64,000 nt of DNA, taken from Actinoallomurus oryzae. Lineage in GTDB: Bacteria > Actinomycetota > Actinomycetes > Streptosporangiales > Streptosporangiaceae. Below the pieces are notes generated by a model. That model was not told the origin of the DNA and did no database searches. It saw only the letters and a program-made list of their open reading frames with translations. The stretch is taken from positions 1 through 64,000 of the forward strand of contig NZ_BAABHF010000065.1 of the NCBI RefSeq assembly GCF_039541955.1, read 5' to 3'. Made by a program: the position numbers and the translations under genes. Numbering within the stretch: the first letter of the stretch is position 1; every line of letters starts with the position of its first letter. Shown here in pieces: positions 31,773 to 40,643 of this stretch.

Positions 31773-33247
31773 GTCAGCACGCCGACCTCAGGTACGCCGT
31801 CGTCATCCCGACCATCGGGCGTGCCTGCCTCGCCGACTGCCTGCGTGCCCTCGAACGGTCCCGGGGCCCGGAGCCCGACGAGATCGTCGTCGTCGACGAC
31901 CGGCCGGGCGGCGGCCCGCCGCTCGACGTGCCCGGCACGGTCGTCCGCAGCGGCGGCCGGGGACCGGCGGCGGCCCGCAACACCGGCTGGCGGATCACCA
32001 CCGCACCGTGGGTGGCGTTCCTCGACGACGACGTACGGGTCACCGAGACCTGGCGGGAGGACCTGCGGCGCGACCTGGAGAACGCCTCCCCGGAGACCGG
32101 CGGGATCCAGGGCCGTATCACCGTGCCGCTGCCGGACGGGCGCCGCCCGACCGACTGGGAGCGCGGCACCGCCGGGCTCGCCGACGCCTGGTGGATCACC
32201 GCGGACATGGCCTACCGGCGTGACGCGCTGGTCGAGACCGGCGGCTTCGACGAGCGGTTCCCCCGCGCGTTCCGCGAGGACGCCGACATGGCCCTGCGGA
32301 CGATGGACGCCGGCTGGGTGCTGACCCGGGGCGAGCGGCGCACCGTGCACCCCGTACGGTCCGCGTCGCGGTGGGCGAGCGTACACGCGCAGGCGGGCAA
32401 CGCCGACGACGCGCTCATGCGCGCCGTCCACGGGCCCGGCTGGCACAGCCGCGCCCGCGCCGATCCCGGGCGCCGCGGGCGGCACCTGGCGATCACCGCC
32501 GCCGGCGCGCTCGCCGCCGGGCTGGCCGTCACGGGACGGCGGAGGACCGGTGCCCTGGCCGGCGCCGCCGCGCTCGCCGGGATCGCCGAGTTCGCCGCCG
32601 CCCGCGTCAGGCCCGGCCCGCGTACCCCCGACGAGATCCTGACCATGGCGGCCACCAGCGCGCTCATCCCCCCGACGGCCACCTGGCACTGGCTGCGCGG
32701 CCTCGCGACGACCCGCGGCGAGCGCTCCTGGCCGGGACCGGCGAAGGCCGTCCTGTTCGACCGTGACGGCACGCTCATCTGCGACGTCCCGTACAACGGC
32801 GACCCGGAGAAGGTCGAGCCCGTGCCGGACGCGGCCTCGGCCGTGCGCCTCGCCCGTGACGCGGGCGTGCGCGTCGGCGTGGTCTCCAACCAGTCCGGCG
32901 TCACGCGCGGCCTGATCACCGAGGACGACGTCCAGCGCGTCAACAAGCGGGTGGACGAGCTGCTCGGACCCTTCGACACGTGGCAGGTGTGCCCGCACGA
33001 CGGCGGATGTGCCTGCCGCAAGCCGGCGCCCGGCCTGGTGTTCCAGGCCGCGGCGGCCCTCGGGGTCCGCCCGGACGAGTGCGTGGTGATCGGCGACATC
33101 GGCTCCGACATCGCCGCCGCCCGCGCCGCCGGGGCCCGGAGCGTCCTCGTGCCGACCGCCGAGACGCTGGAGGCCGAGTGCCTGGGCGCGCGGGTGGCCG
33201 GGTCGCTCACCGAGGCGGTGCGGTTCGCGATCGGGGAACGCCGATGA
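31769..33247 (+). CDS. Fusion: GT2 glycosyltransferase plus GmhB-type HAD phosphatase
   Basis: 492 residues. Residues 1-~230 are a GT-A domain: YAVVIPTIGRACLADCLRAL, AFLDDDVRVTETW (DxD) and GGFDERFPRAFREDADMAL. Residues ~230-325 carry short hydrophobic helices (LAITAAGALAAGLAVTG). From ~328 a HAD-IIIA domain follows: VLFDRDGTLICDVPYNG, SNQSGVTRG, the zinc cluster CPHDGGCACRKP and GDIGSDIAAARAAG. The latter matches GmhB, which removes the 7-phosphate from heptose 1,7-bisphosphate. A fusion of transferase and phosphatase is unusual and supplies the step missing between the two HldE reactions. Confidence 0.88.
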   Translation: MSQHADLRYAVVIPTIGRACLADCLRALERSRGPEPDEIVVVDDRPGGGPPLDVPGTVVRSGGRGPAAARNTGWRITTAPWVAFLDDDVRVTETWREDLRRDLENASPETGGIQGRITVPLPDGRRPTDWERGTAGLADAWWITADMAYRRDALVETGGFDERFPRAFREDADMALRTMDAGWVLTRGERRTVHPVRSASRWASVHAQAGNADDALMRAVHGPGWHSRARADPGRRGRHLAITAAGALAAGLAVTGRRRTGALAGAAALAGIAEFAAARVRPGPRTPDEILTMAATSALIPPTATWHWLRGLATTRGERSWPGPAKAVLFDRDGTLICDVPYNGDPEKVEPVPDAASAVRLARDAGVRVGVVSNQSGVTRGLITEDDVQRVNKRVDELLGPFDTWQVCPHDGGCACRKPAPGLVFQAAAALGVRPDECVVIGDIGSDIAAARAAGARSVLVPTAETLEAECLGARVAGSLTEAVRFAIGERR

Positions 33248-34299
33248 GGACCCTCGTCGTGCGCCTGGACAACGCGGGTGACGTCCTGCTGTGCGGACCC
33301 GCGGTGCGCGCCGCCGCCGCCGGGTCGCGCCACGTGACGCTGCTCGCCGGACCGGAGGGCGCGGACGCCGCGCGGCTCCTGCCCGGCGTCGACGACGTGC
33401 TCGTGTGGCGCGCTCCCTGGGCCGGGTTCGACCCGCCGCCGGTGGACCGCCGGGAGGTGGCGGACCTGGTCGCGCGGCTCGGCGGCTACGACCGCGCGCT
33501 GATCCTGACCTCCTTCCACCAGTCGCCGCTGCCGGCCGCGCTGCTGCTGCGGCTCGCCGGAGTCGGGCACATCGCGGCGATCAGCGAGGACTACCCGGGC
33601 TCCCTGCTCGACGTACGGCACCGGGTCGAGGACGATATTCCCGAGGCCGAGCGCGCGCTGTCGCTGGCCCGCGCGGCCGGCTTCGACCTGCCGGACGGCG
33701 ACGACGGCCGCCTCGCGATCCGGCGTCCCCTGCCGCCCGCGCCGCTCGACGGCCGGTACGTCGTGCTGCATCCCGGAGTGTCGGTACCGGCGCGCGCCTG
33801 GCCCGAGGGGCACTGCGCGCGGGCCGTACGCGACCTGACCGCGCGCGGCCGGCGGGTCGTGGTGACCGGCGGGCCGGACGAACGCGCGCTGACCGCGCGG
33901 GTCGCGGGCGACGCCGGCCTGGACCTGGGCGGCCGTACGACCTTCGCCGAGCTGGCCGGCGTCCTCGCGGGGGCGAGCGCGGTCGTGGCCGGCAACACCG
34001 GCCCCGCGCACCTGGCCGCCGCCGTCGGCACGCCGGTGGTCTCGCTGTTCGCGCCGGTCGTGCCCGCGGTCCGCTGGGCGCCGTACGGCGTGCGGCACGT
34101 GCTGCTCGGCGACCAGGACGCCCCCTGTCGTGACACGCGCGCACGCGAGTGCCCGGTCGCCGGGCACCCGTGCCTGACTTCGGTGGAGCCCGCCGACGTG
34201 GTCGCCGCCGTAGAGGAGGTGTTGACCTGGCGTCCTCCTCCGCCTGGAGGCGGGGGATTCCAACCCACTTCTACCTACGCAGAGGAGGAAGAAGGTTGA
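33244..34299 (+). CDS. GT9 heptosyltransferase-like protein with altered C-terminus
   Basis: 351 residues as it stands. GT9 features: RTLVVRLDNAGDVLLCGPAV at the start, VVLHPGVSVPARAWPEGHCA in the donor domain and GNTGPAHLAAAVGTPVVSLF. GT9 enzymes transfer heptose from ADP-heptose in LPS core synthesis. It starts by ATGA overlap. The last 21 residues (PPPPGGGGFQPTSTYAEEEE..) come from the right end of the inserted tnpB element; removing the element would give TGG-CGA-TGA, i.e. a stop overlapping the next ATG. Function may survive because the core domain is complete. Confidence 0.87.
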   Translation: MRTLVVRLDNAGDVLLCGPAVRAAAAGSRHVTLLAGPEGADAARLLPGVDDVLVWRAPWAGFDPPPVDRREVADLVARLGGYDRALILTSFHQSPLPAALLLRLAGVGHIAAISEDYPGSLLDVRHRVEDDIPEAERALSLARAAGFDLPDGDDGRLAIRRPLPPAPLDGRYVVLHPGVSVPARAWPEGHCARAVRDLTARGRRVVVTGGPDERALTARVAGDAGLDLGGRTTFAELAGVLAGASAVVAGNTGPAHLAAAVGTPVVSLFAPVVPAVRWAPYGVRHVLLGDQDAPCRDTRARECPVAGHPCLTSVEPADVVAAVEEVLTWRPPPPGGGGFQPTSTYAEEEEG

Positions 34300-35284
34300 G
34301 GTTCGCGGTTCATAGCCTCGCCCAACGGCTGGAAGGCTCCCCGCGCTGTCACGGCACACCCTGCCGCGATGTTCTTGGCCGCGTTCACATCCGCGTTATC
34401 GGTGTGCCCGCAGGCGCGACAGCGAAAAACGGCTTGGCTCTCACGGTTTTCCGCTGCGCAGTGCCCGCAGGCGTTACAAGTTCGCGACGTGTACGCGGAA
34501 TCGATTCGCTCCACCCGGCCCGCAGCCTTCTGCTCCAAACGCTTCACGAGCCGCCCCCAACCCGCCGCGTGGATGGAGTGGTTCAGCCTGGCCTTTGCCT
34601 GCACATTCGTGCCTGGTGCCTGAATCGTGCCGCGTGCGGACCGGACCATGTTGCGGATTTTCAGGTTCTCAACGCGGATGACGTCGAAGCGGCGGGCCAA
34701 ATCGGTGGAGGCCTGCTCCGCCCAGTCCCAGCGCCGATCGACCTCGCGAGCCTTCAACCGGCCGATCGCCGCCTTGACACGTCTGCGGCGCTTCGACCCA
34801 CGCTGCGCCCGAGCGAGCCTTCGCTGCAAACCCACCAGTCGCTTGGCCTCAGCCGCACGCAGCCCCGGCACGGACAATCGGAACCCCTCATGGACGCCCG
34901 CCTTACGCCACGTCGGCCGCCGGTGCGTCCCGGCGAAAAAGTTCGCCACGGCCTGCGCGAAATCCCGCAATGCCTGCTGCTGCACCGTCTGGGAACCCGC
35001 CGCCAGCCACGCGAACTCTCGTCGGGCCTCAGTCAACTGACGGCACTGCTTCACATAGCCCGGCGCACTCGCCCTTCCCGGCCGCCAATGCTGATGCTGC
35101 TCACAGGCGAGATTCCACACGTATCGGGCATGTGCGCAGTGCTCCAGCAACGCCTCCTCCTGGGCAGGTGTGGGCTGAAGCCGGAACCGCATGCGAGCAC
35201 GCTAACGACCGCCACTGACACTGCGAGGGGGGGAGCGGCGTTTCCTCCCGGTCTGAAGGCCAGGGACTTCACGCCGCGCAGCTG
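34233..35284 (-). mobile_element. IS200/IS605-superfamily element (tnpB only), copy 2
   Basis: Bounded by TCCTCCTCCGCCTGGAGGCG with a CCGCC/GGCGG hairpin at 34233 and the left end CGCCGCGCAGCTG just before ATG 35285. It shares both ends with copy 1 (16410-17087). No tnpA or terminal duplication is seen, as expected of this superfamily. On the element strand CTCAT precedes the left end. The omega-RNA would end at ~34233 and its guide would be the adjoining GT9 3' end. Confidence 0.75.
34275..35192 (-). CDS. tnpB: TnpB-like protein with internal deletion (RuvC-I lost)
   Basis: 305 residues against ~380-400 for relatives. N-terminal MRFRLQPTPAQEEALLEHCA and YVWNLACEQHQHWRPG, helical region QQQALRDFAQAVANFF, then GFRLSVPGLRAAEAKRLVGL. 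Between GFRL and VPGLR relatives carry the wedge strands and RuvC-I GVDRG; both are absent here, though in frame. RuvC-II (FDVIRVENLKI), the zinc ribbon (CNACGH..CRACGH) and RuvC-III (NADVNAAKN) remain. It should be nuclease-dead, being either decaying or a guide-only binder. Confidence 0.85.
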   Translation of the reverse strand: MRFRLQPTPAQEEALLEHCAHARYVWNLACEQHQHWRPGRASAPGYVKQCRQLTEARREFAWLAAGSQTVQQQALRDFAQAVANFFAGTHRRPTWRKAGVHEGFRLSVPGLRAAEAKRLVGLQRRLARAQRGSKRRRRVKAAIGRLKAREVDRRWDWAEQASTDLARRFDVIRVENLKIRNMVRSARGTIQAPGTNVQAKARLNHSIHAAGWGRLVKRLEQKAAGRVERIDSAYTSRTCNACGHCAAENRESQAVFRCRACGHTDNADVNAAKNIAAGCAVTARGAFQPLGEAMNREPQPSSSSA

Positions 35285-36202
35285 ATGAGAATTCTGCTCT
35301 GGCACGTGCACGGCTCGTACACCACGGCCCTCGTGCAGGGGCGGCACGAGTACTTCGTCCCGGTGACGCCCGACCGCGGCCCCGACGGGCTCGGGCGCGC
35401 GCGCACCTGGGACTGGCCCGCGTCCGTACGCGAGGTGCCCCTGGACCGGATCGCCGAGGCCGAGCCCGACGTGGTGATCCTGCAACGGCCGCACGAGGAG
35501 GAGTTCGTCCGCCCGCTCGGCCGGGTGCCGACCGTCTACCTCGAACACGACGCCCCCTGGGGCGACGTGCCGCTCACCCGGCATCCGATGGCCGACCGGC
35601 CGGACCTGCGCCTGGTGCACGTCACCCACTTCAACGACCTGTTCTGGGACTGCGGCACGACGCCCACGACCGTGGTCGAGCACGGGGTGGTCGACCCGGG
35701 ACCGCTGTGGACCGGGGAGGTCCCGCGCGCCGCCGTCGTCGTCAACGAGCCGATCCGGCGGGGCCGCTACGTCGGCACCGACCTGCTGCCCCGGCTGGAC
35801 GCGCCGCTGGACGTGTTCGGGATGAAGGTCTCCGGGCTGACCGGCTGCCGCACCTATGAGGACCTGCCCCAGGACCGGATGCACGCCGAACTGGCCCGCC
35901 GCCGCGTCTACGTCCACCCGATCCGGTGGACCTCGCTCGGCCTGTCCCTGCTGGAGGCGATGCACCTGGGGATGCCCGTGGTCGCGCTCGCCACGACCGA
36001 GGTGGTCGAGGCGGTGCCGTCCGAGGCGGGCGTCGTCTCGACCGACGTCGACGTGCTGCGCGCCGCGATCCGGCGGTATCTCGGCGATCCCGCCGAGGCC
36101 GCCGACGCCGGGCGCGCCGCCCGCGAGAGCGTGCTGAACCGGTACGGCCTCCAGCGGTTCCTCGACGACTGGGACCGCGTCCTGAAAGAGGTGACGGCAT
36201 GA
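35285..36202 (+). CDS. Glycosyltransferase, GT4-like short form
   Basis: 305 residues. MRILLWHVHGSYTTALVQGR begins a GT-B protein of the CgeB/DUF family often found in phage- or heptose-type loci; HVTHFNDLFWDCGTTPTTVV and the donor region HPIRWTSLGLSLLEAMHLGM follow. The acceptor is unknown. The ATG abuts the left end of the tnpB element, which shows no ribosome site, so expression may depend on leaderless initiation or be weakened. The next gene overlaps by ATGA. Confidence 0.8.
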   Translation: MRILLWHVHGSYTTALVQGRHEYFVPVTPDRGPDGLGRARTWDWPASVREVPLDRIAEAEPDVVILQRPHEEEFVRPLGRVPTVYLEHDAPWGDVPLTRHPMADRPDLRLVHVTHFNDLFWDCGTTPTTVVEHGVVDPGPLWTGEVPRAAVVVNEPIRRGRYVGTDLLPRLDAPLDVFGMKVSGLTGCRTYEDLPQDRMHAELARRRVYVHPIRWTSLGLSLLEAMHLGMPVVALATTEVVEAVPSEAGVVSTDVDVLRAAIRRYLGDPAEAADAGRAARESVLNRYGLQRFLDDWDRVLKEVTA

Positions 36203-37410
36203 GGATCTCGTTGGTCTCCGAACACGCCAGCCCGCTGGCCGTGCTGGGCGAGGCGGACGCCGGCGGGCAGAACGTGCACGTCGCGGCGCTCGCCGAGCAT
36301 CTCTGCCGGCGCGGCCACGAGGTGACCGTGCACACGCGCCGCGACGACCCCGATCTGCCCGACCGGGTCGGCACCGACGCCGGATACACGGTCGAGCACG
36401 TGCCGGCGGGGCCGCCGGAGCCGGTGCCCAAGGACCTGCTGCTGCCGCACATGCGGGAGTTCGGGCACGAGCTGGGCCGCCGGTGGCGGGCCCGTCCGCC
36501 GGACGTCGCGCACGCGCACTTCTGGATGTCGGGTCTGGCCTCGCTCGCGGCGAGCGAGGGCGCCGTGCCGGTCGCGCTGACCTACCACGCGCTCGGCACG
36601 GTCAAGCGCCGTCACCTCGGCGAGGACGACCCGAGCCCGGCCGACCGCCTCGACGTCGAGCGCCGCATCGGCCAGGACGCCGACCACATCATCGCCACGT
36701 GCAGCGACGAGGTGTTCGAGCTGGCCAAGATGGGGGTGACCCACCGCAGGACGACCGTCGTGCCGTGCGGCGTGGACCTGGCACGGCTCCGCCCGGACGG
36801 GCCGGCCGACGACCGCGTGCCGCGCCGCGAACGCCACCGGCTCATCTACGTCGGCCGTCTCGTCGAGCGCAAGGGCGTGGAGACGGCCATCCGGGCGCTC
36901 GTCGACCTGACAGACGCCGAACTCGTCGTCGCCGGCGGCCCTGCCGCCAGCGAGCTCGACGGCGACCGTGAGGCGTGCCGGCTGCGGAAAGTCGCGGCCG
37001 AGGTGGGCGTCGCCGACCGGCTGGTGATGCTGGGCGGCGTCCCCCCGGCGGACGTGCCGGCGCTGCTGCGCTCGGCCGACGTGGCCGTCTTCACCCCCTG
37101 GTACGAGCCGTTCGGCATCGCGCCGGTCGAGGCGATGGCGTGCGGCGTCCCGGTGGTCGCCTCGGCGGTCGGCGGGATCGTCGACACGGTGGCGGGTGGC
37201 GTCACCGGCGAGCACGTCCCCCCGCGCCGGCCCGACGTGCTGGCCGGCACGCTGCGCGCGCTGCTGGACGACCCGGCGCGCCTCGCGGAGTACGGCCGTG
37301 CCGGCGCCGAGCGGGCCCGCGCCCGCTACTCCTGGGAACACGTGGCCGCGCGCACCGAGGCGGTCTACGACCGGCTTGCGCGGCGGCGGCCCATGGCTGC
37401 GAGCCAGTGA
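36199..37410 (+). CDS. GT4-family glycosyltransferase, paralogue of the left-arm enzyme
   Basis: 403 residues. LVSEHASPLAVLGEADAGGQ and NVHVAALAEHLCRRGHEVTV match the enzyme at 27311-28528 almost block for block; HAHFWMSGLASL, CSDEVFELAKMGV, YVGRLVERKGVETAIRAL and TPWYEPFGIAPVEAMACGVP follow. It sits directly before hldE, as the left copy sits before gmhA-hldE. Probable cytoplasmic transfer of a heptose or hexose to the growing glycan. Confidence 0.87.
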   Translation: MRISLVSEHASPLAVLGEADAGGQNVHVAALAEHLCRRGHEVTVHTRRDDPDLPDRVGTDAGYTVEHVPAGPPEPVPKDLLLPHMREFGHELGRRWRARPPDVAHAHFWMSGLASLAASEGAVPVALTYHALGTVKRRHLGEDDPSPADRLDVERRIGQDADHIIATCSDEVFELAKMGVTHRRTTVVPCGVDLARLRPDGPADDRVPRRERHRLIYVGRLVERKGVETAIRALVDLTDAELVVAGGPAASELDGDREACRLRKVAAEVGVADRLVMLGGVPPADVPALLRSADVAVFTPWYEPFGIAPVEAMACGVPVVASAVGGIVDTVAGGVTGEHVPPRRPDVLAGTLRALLDDPARLAEYGRAGAERARARYSWEHVAARTEAVYDRLARRRPMAASQ

Positions 37411-37420
37411 AGGAGATCAA

Positions 37421-38755
37421 ATGAAGCCCCTGGTCATCGTCGGCGACGTGATGCTCGACCGCGACCTGGACGGGCGGGCCGAGCGGCTCAGCCCGGACGC
37501 CCCGGTTCCGGTGGTCGACGCCGTCGAGGAGCACACGCGTCCCGGAGGGGCCGGGCTGGCCGCCCTCCTGGCCGCCGACGACGGTCCGGACGTGGTCCTG
37601 GTGACGCCGCTCGGCGCCGACCGCGTCAGCCGTACGCTGCGGGACCTGCTGGCGCCGCGCGTACGCGTGGTCGCGCTGCCGCTCAGCGAGAGCCCGGCGG
37701 AGAAGACCCGGGTCCGGGCGGGCGGCCATCCGCTGGTACGGATCGACCGGTCGGCACCGGGGGTCGTGGGCGAGCCGGGCCGGGAGGCCGAGGCGGTGCT
37801 CGCCGACGCGGGGGCCGTGCTGGTCTCCGACTACGGCCGGGGGGCGGCGGCCCAGCCGCGGATGCGCGCGCTGCTCGCCGACGCCGCGCGCCGGGTGCCC
37901 CTGGTGTGGGACCCGCATCCGCGCGGCGCCGATCCGGTCCCCCGCGCCCGGCTGATCTGCCCGAACCTGAGAGAGGCCCTCTCCTGGTGCGACCGGCGGG
38001 AGGACGACCTCGACGCGGTGACCCGGAGCGCGGAGGAGATCGTGCGGCGCTACCGGGCCGACGGAGTCGCGGTGACGATGGGCGAGCGGGGCGCGCTGCT
38101 GTCGCACGGCTCGGGAGCACCGCAGATCTTCCCCGCCGAGCCCGTCACCGGCCGCGACACCTGCGGAGCGGGCGACCGGTTCGCCGCGACCGCGGCCGGC
38201 CTGCTGGCGCGGGGCGCGCTGCCGTCCGAGGCGGTCGAGGCCGCCGTGGCCGCCGCAGCGGCCTTCGTCGAGCGGGGCGCGGCCTCCACCCTGTCCCGCG
38301 CACCGCGGCCCCGGCCCGTACGGGACCCGGTCACCGCCGTACGCGAGGCCGGGGGCACCGTCGTGGCGACGGGCGGCTGCTTCGACGTCCTGCACGCCGG
38401 GCACGTGGCGACGCTGCGCTCCGCGCGGGCGCTGGGCGACTGCCTCGTCGTCTGCCTCAACTCCGACGCGTCGGTGCGCCGCGCCAAGGGCGAGGACCGG
38501 CCGGTCAACACGGCCGCCGACCGGGCCGCGGTGCTGAACGCGCTCGAGTGCGTCGACGCCGTGGAGGTCTTCGAGGAGGACACGCCGGAGGAGGTCCTGC
38601 GCCGGCTGCGCCCGGACGTGTGGGTCAAGGGCGGCGACTACACCGTCGACCGGCTCCCCGAGGCGTCGGTCGTGGCGAGCTGGGGCGGGCGTACGGTCGT
38701 GCTGCCCTACCTGCCCGGACGCTCCACGACGCGCATTCTCGCGCACCGGTCATGA
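37421..38755 (+). CDS. hldE: Bifunctional heptose kinase/adenylyltransferase HldE, second copy
   Basis: 444 residues, AGGAG 6 bases before the ATG. The PfkB half begins VIVGDVMLDRDLDGRAERLS and includes VEEHTRPGGAGLAALLA and CGAGDRFAATAAG. The nucleotidyltransferase half has ATGGCFDVLHAGHVATLRSA, NSDASVRRAKGEDRPVN and DVWVKGGDYTVDRL. Both active sites look whole. Why two copies exist is unclear; perhaps the two arms make two activated heptoses, or one arm is a transferred duplicate. Confidence 0.9.
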   Translation: MKPLVIVGDVMLDRDLDGRAERLSPDAPVPVVDAVEEHTRPGGAGLAALLAADDGPDVVLVTPLGADRVSRTLRDLLAPRVRVVALPLSESPAEKTRVRAGGHPLVRIDRSAPGVVGEPGREAEAVLADAGAVLVSDYGRGAAAQPRMRALLADAARRVPLVWDPHPRGADPVPRARLICPNLREALSWCDRREDDLDAVTRSAEEIVRRYRADGVAVTMGERGALLSHGSGAPQIFPAEPVTGRDTCGAGDRFAATAAGLLARGALPSEAVEAAVAAAAAFVERGAASTLSRAPRPRPVRDPVTAVREAGGTVVATGGCFDVLHAGHVATLRSARALGDCLVVCLNSDASVRRAKGEDRPVNTAADRAAVLNALECVDAVEVFEEDTPEEVLRRLRPDVWVKGGDYTVDRLPEASVVASWGGRTVVLPYLPGRSTTRILAHRS

Positions 38756-39699
38756 GGGTGCTCATGCTGCGGGCCCTCGGCCTCGGCGACTTTCTCACGG
38801 CGGTGCCCGCCTACCGGGCGCTGCGCGCCGCGTACCCCGGGCACGAGACGATCCTGGCCGCGCCCTCCATGCTGGCGCCCCTGGCGGAGCTGACCGGCGC
38901 GATCGACCGGCTGCTGCCGGCGGGTGAGCTGGAGCCGGTCGCCTGGTCCGGCCCGCCTCCGGAGGTCGCGGTCGACCTGCACGGCAACGGCCCGGCCAGC
39001 CATCAGGTCGTGGAGGCGCTGTCCGCCCCGCTGACCATGCTGTACGCCTCGCCGCAGGCACCGGACGCGAAGGGGCCCTGGTGGGACCCTGGCGAGCACG
39101 AGGTCACGCGGTGGTGCCGGCTGCTGGAGTGGTACGGCGTACGGGCCGACCCCGGCGACCTGCGGCTGCGTTCGCCGGGCCCCTCCCCGTACGCGGGGGC
39201 GGTCGTGCTGCACCCCGGCGCCGCGAGCGCGGGCCGCCGGTGGCCCGCCGGGCGGTTCGCGGCGGTCGCCCGCGCACTGGCCCGGGAGGGGCACCGCGTA
39301 GTCCTCACCGGCGCTCCGGACGAGCGTGACCTGACCCGGCGGGTCGCGGCCGAGGCCGGCCTGCCCTCCGACGCCGCCCTGGAGACGACCCTGACCGAGC
39401 TGGCCGCCCTCGTGGCGTCGGCCCGCGCCGTGATCAGCAACGACACGGGCACCTCACACCTGGCCACCGCGTACGGGACGCCCTCCGTCACGCTCTTCGG
39501 GCCCGTGTCCCCGGCCCTGTGGGGCCCGCCGCCCGGCCGTCCGGAGCACGTCGCCCTCTGGCACGGCACCGGCGACCGCCCGGGCGACGCCCACGGCACC
39601 GAGACCGACCCCCGCCTGCTGCGGATCTCCGTCGAGGAGGTCCTCGACGCGGCGTCGCGCGTGCTCACGCCCCCGCGAGGTACTCCTCGAACCACTTGA
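38752..39699 (+). CDS. GT9 heptosyltransferase-like protein
   Basis: 315 residues, ATGA overlap with hldE. RVLMLRALGLGDFLTAVPAY, VDLHGNGPASHQVVEAL, VVLHPGAASAGRRWPAGRFA and NDTGTSHLATAYGTPSVTLF are GT9 (WaaC/WaaF/RfaQ) signatures. It would use the ADP-heptose made by the upstream enzymes. Its 3' end overlaps the convergent decarboxylase-like gene by 35 bases. Confidence 0.9.
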   Translation: MRVLMLRALGLGDFLTAVPAYRALRAAYPGHETILAAPSMLAPLAELTGAIDRLLPAGELEPVAWSGPPPEVAVDLHGNGPASHQVVEALSAPLTMLYASPQAPDAKGPWWDPGEHEVTRWCRLLEWYGVRADPGDLRLRSPGPSPYAGAVVLHPGAASAGRRWPAGRFAAVARALAREGHRVVLTGAPDERDLTRRVAAEAGLPSDAALETTLTELAALVASARAVISNDTGTSHLATAYGTPSVTLFGPVSPALWGPPPGRPEHVALWHGTGDRPGDAHGTETDPRLLRISVEEVLDAASRVLTPPRGTPRTT

Positions 39700-40621
39700 T
39701 GGTCCGGGCGAGGCCGTCGTCGGGGTTCACCCGGGGATGCCAGCCCAGTTCGCGCTCGGCGAGCGTGCAGTTCGGGCGGCGTACGCGCGGGTCGTCCACC
39801 GGCCGCTCGATGAACTCGATCTCCGACGACGAGCCGGCGAGCGCGCGGATCCTCGTCGCCAGGTCCAGCACGCTCATCTCCTCGGGGTTGCCGATGTTCA
39901 TCGGGCCGGGGTGCCCGGAGGCGGCGAGGGCGAGGATGCCGGACACGGTGTCGTCGACGTAGCAGATCGAGCGGGTCTGCGAGCCGTCGCCGGCGACGGT
40001 CAGCGGCTCGTTCCGCAGTGCCTGGCGGATGAAGGTGGGGATCGCCCGCCCGTCGTCGGGGCGCATCCGGGGGCCGTAGGTGTTGAAGATCCGGACGATG
40101 GCGGTGTCGACGTCCTTGCTCGCGCGGTACGCCGTGGTGAGCGCCTCGGAGAACCGCTTGGCCTCGTCGTACACGCCGCGCGGGCCGACCGGGTTCACGT
40201 TGCCCCAGTACGACTCCGGCTGCGGGTGGACGAGCGGGTCGCCGTACACCTCCGAGGTGGAGGCGAGGAGGAAGCGCGCGCCCTTCTCGGCGGCCAGGCC
40301 GAGCGAGTGCAGCGTGCCCAGGCTGCCGACCTTGAGCGTGTCGAGCGGCAGGCGCAGGTAGTCGATCGGCGAGGCCGGCGACGCGAAGTGCAGGACCAGG
40401 TCGACGGGCCCCGGCACGTGCACGAAGTCGGTCAGGTCGCAGCGGATGATCCGCATCCGCGGATGCTCCTGCAGGTGCGCCAGGTTGTCCGGGGTGCCGG
40501 TCAGGAAGTTGTCCAGGCAGATGACCTCCGCGCCGGTCTCCAGCAGGCGTTCGCAGAGGTGCGAGCCCAGGAAACCGGCCCCGCCGGTGACCACGGCACG
40601 CTCAAAGGTTCGCACAGTCAC
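39665..40621 (-). CDS. UDP-glucuronate decarboxylase-like epimerase/dehydratase, second copy
   Basis: 318 residues from GTG 40621, chosen for GGGAG seven bases upstream; an ATG at 40654 is possible. VVTGGAGFLGSHLCERLLE, LDNFLTGTPDNLAHLQEHP, LASTSEVYGDPLVHP, YDEAKRFSE and NTYGPRMRPDDGRA are nearly identical to the protein at 24054-25022. Likely product UDP-xylose or its 4-keto precursor. It follows two GT2 genes on the same strand. Confidence 0.86.
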   Translation of the reverse strand: MTVRTFERAVVTGGAGFLGSHLCERLLETGAEVICLDNFLTGTPDNLAHLQEHPRMRIIRCDLTDFVHVPGPVDLVLHFASPASPIDYLRLPLDTLKVGSLGTLHSLGLAAEKGARFLLASTSEVYGDPLVHPQPESYWGNVNPVGPRGVYDEAKRFSEALTTAYRASKDVDTAIVRIFNTYGPRMRPDDGRAIPTFIRQALRNEPLTVAGDGSQTRSICYVDDTVSGILALAASGHPGPMNIGNPEEMSVLDLATRIRALAGSSSEIEFIERPVDDPRVRRPNCTLAERELGWHPRVNPDDGLARTIKWFEEYLAGA

Positions 40622-40643
40622 AGATCGCTCCCTTTCTCTGGCA

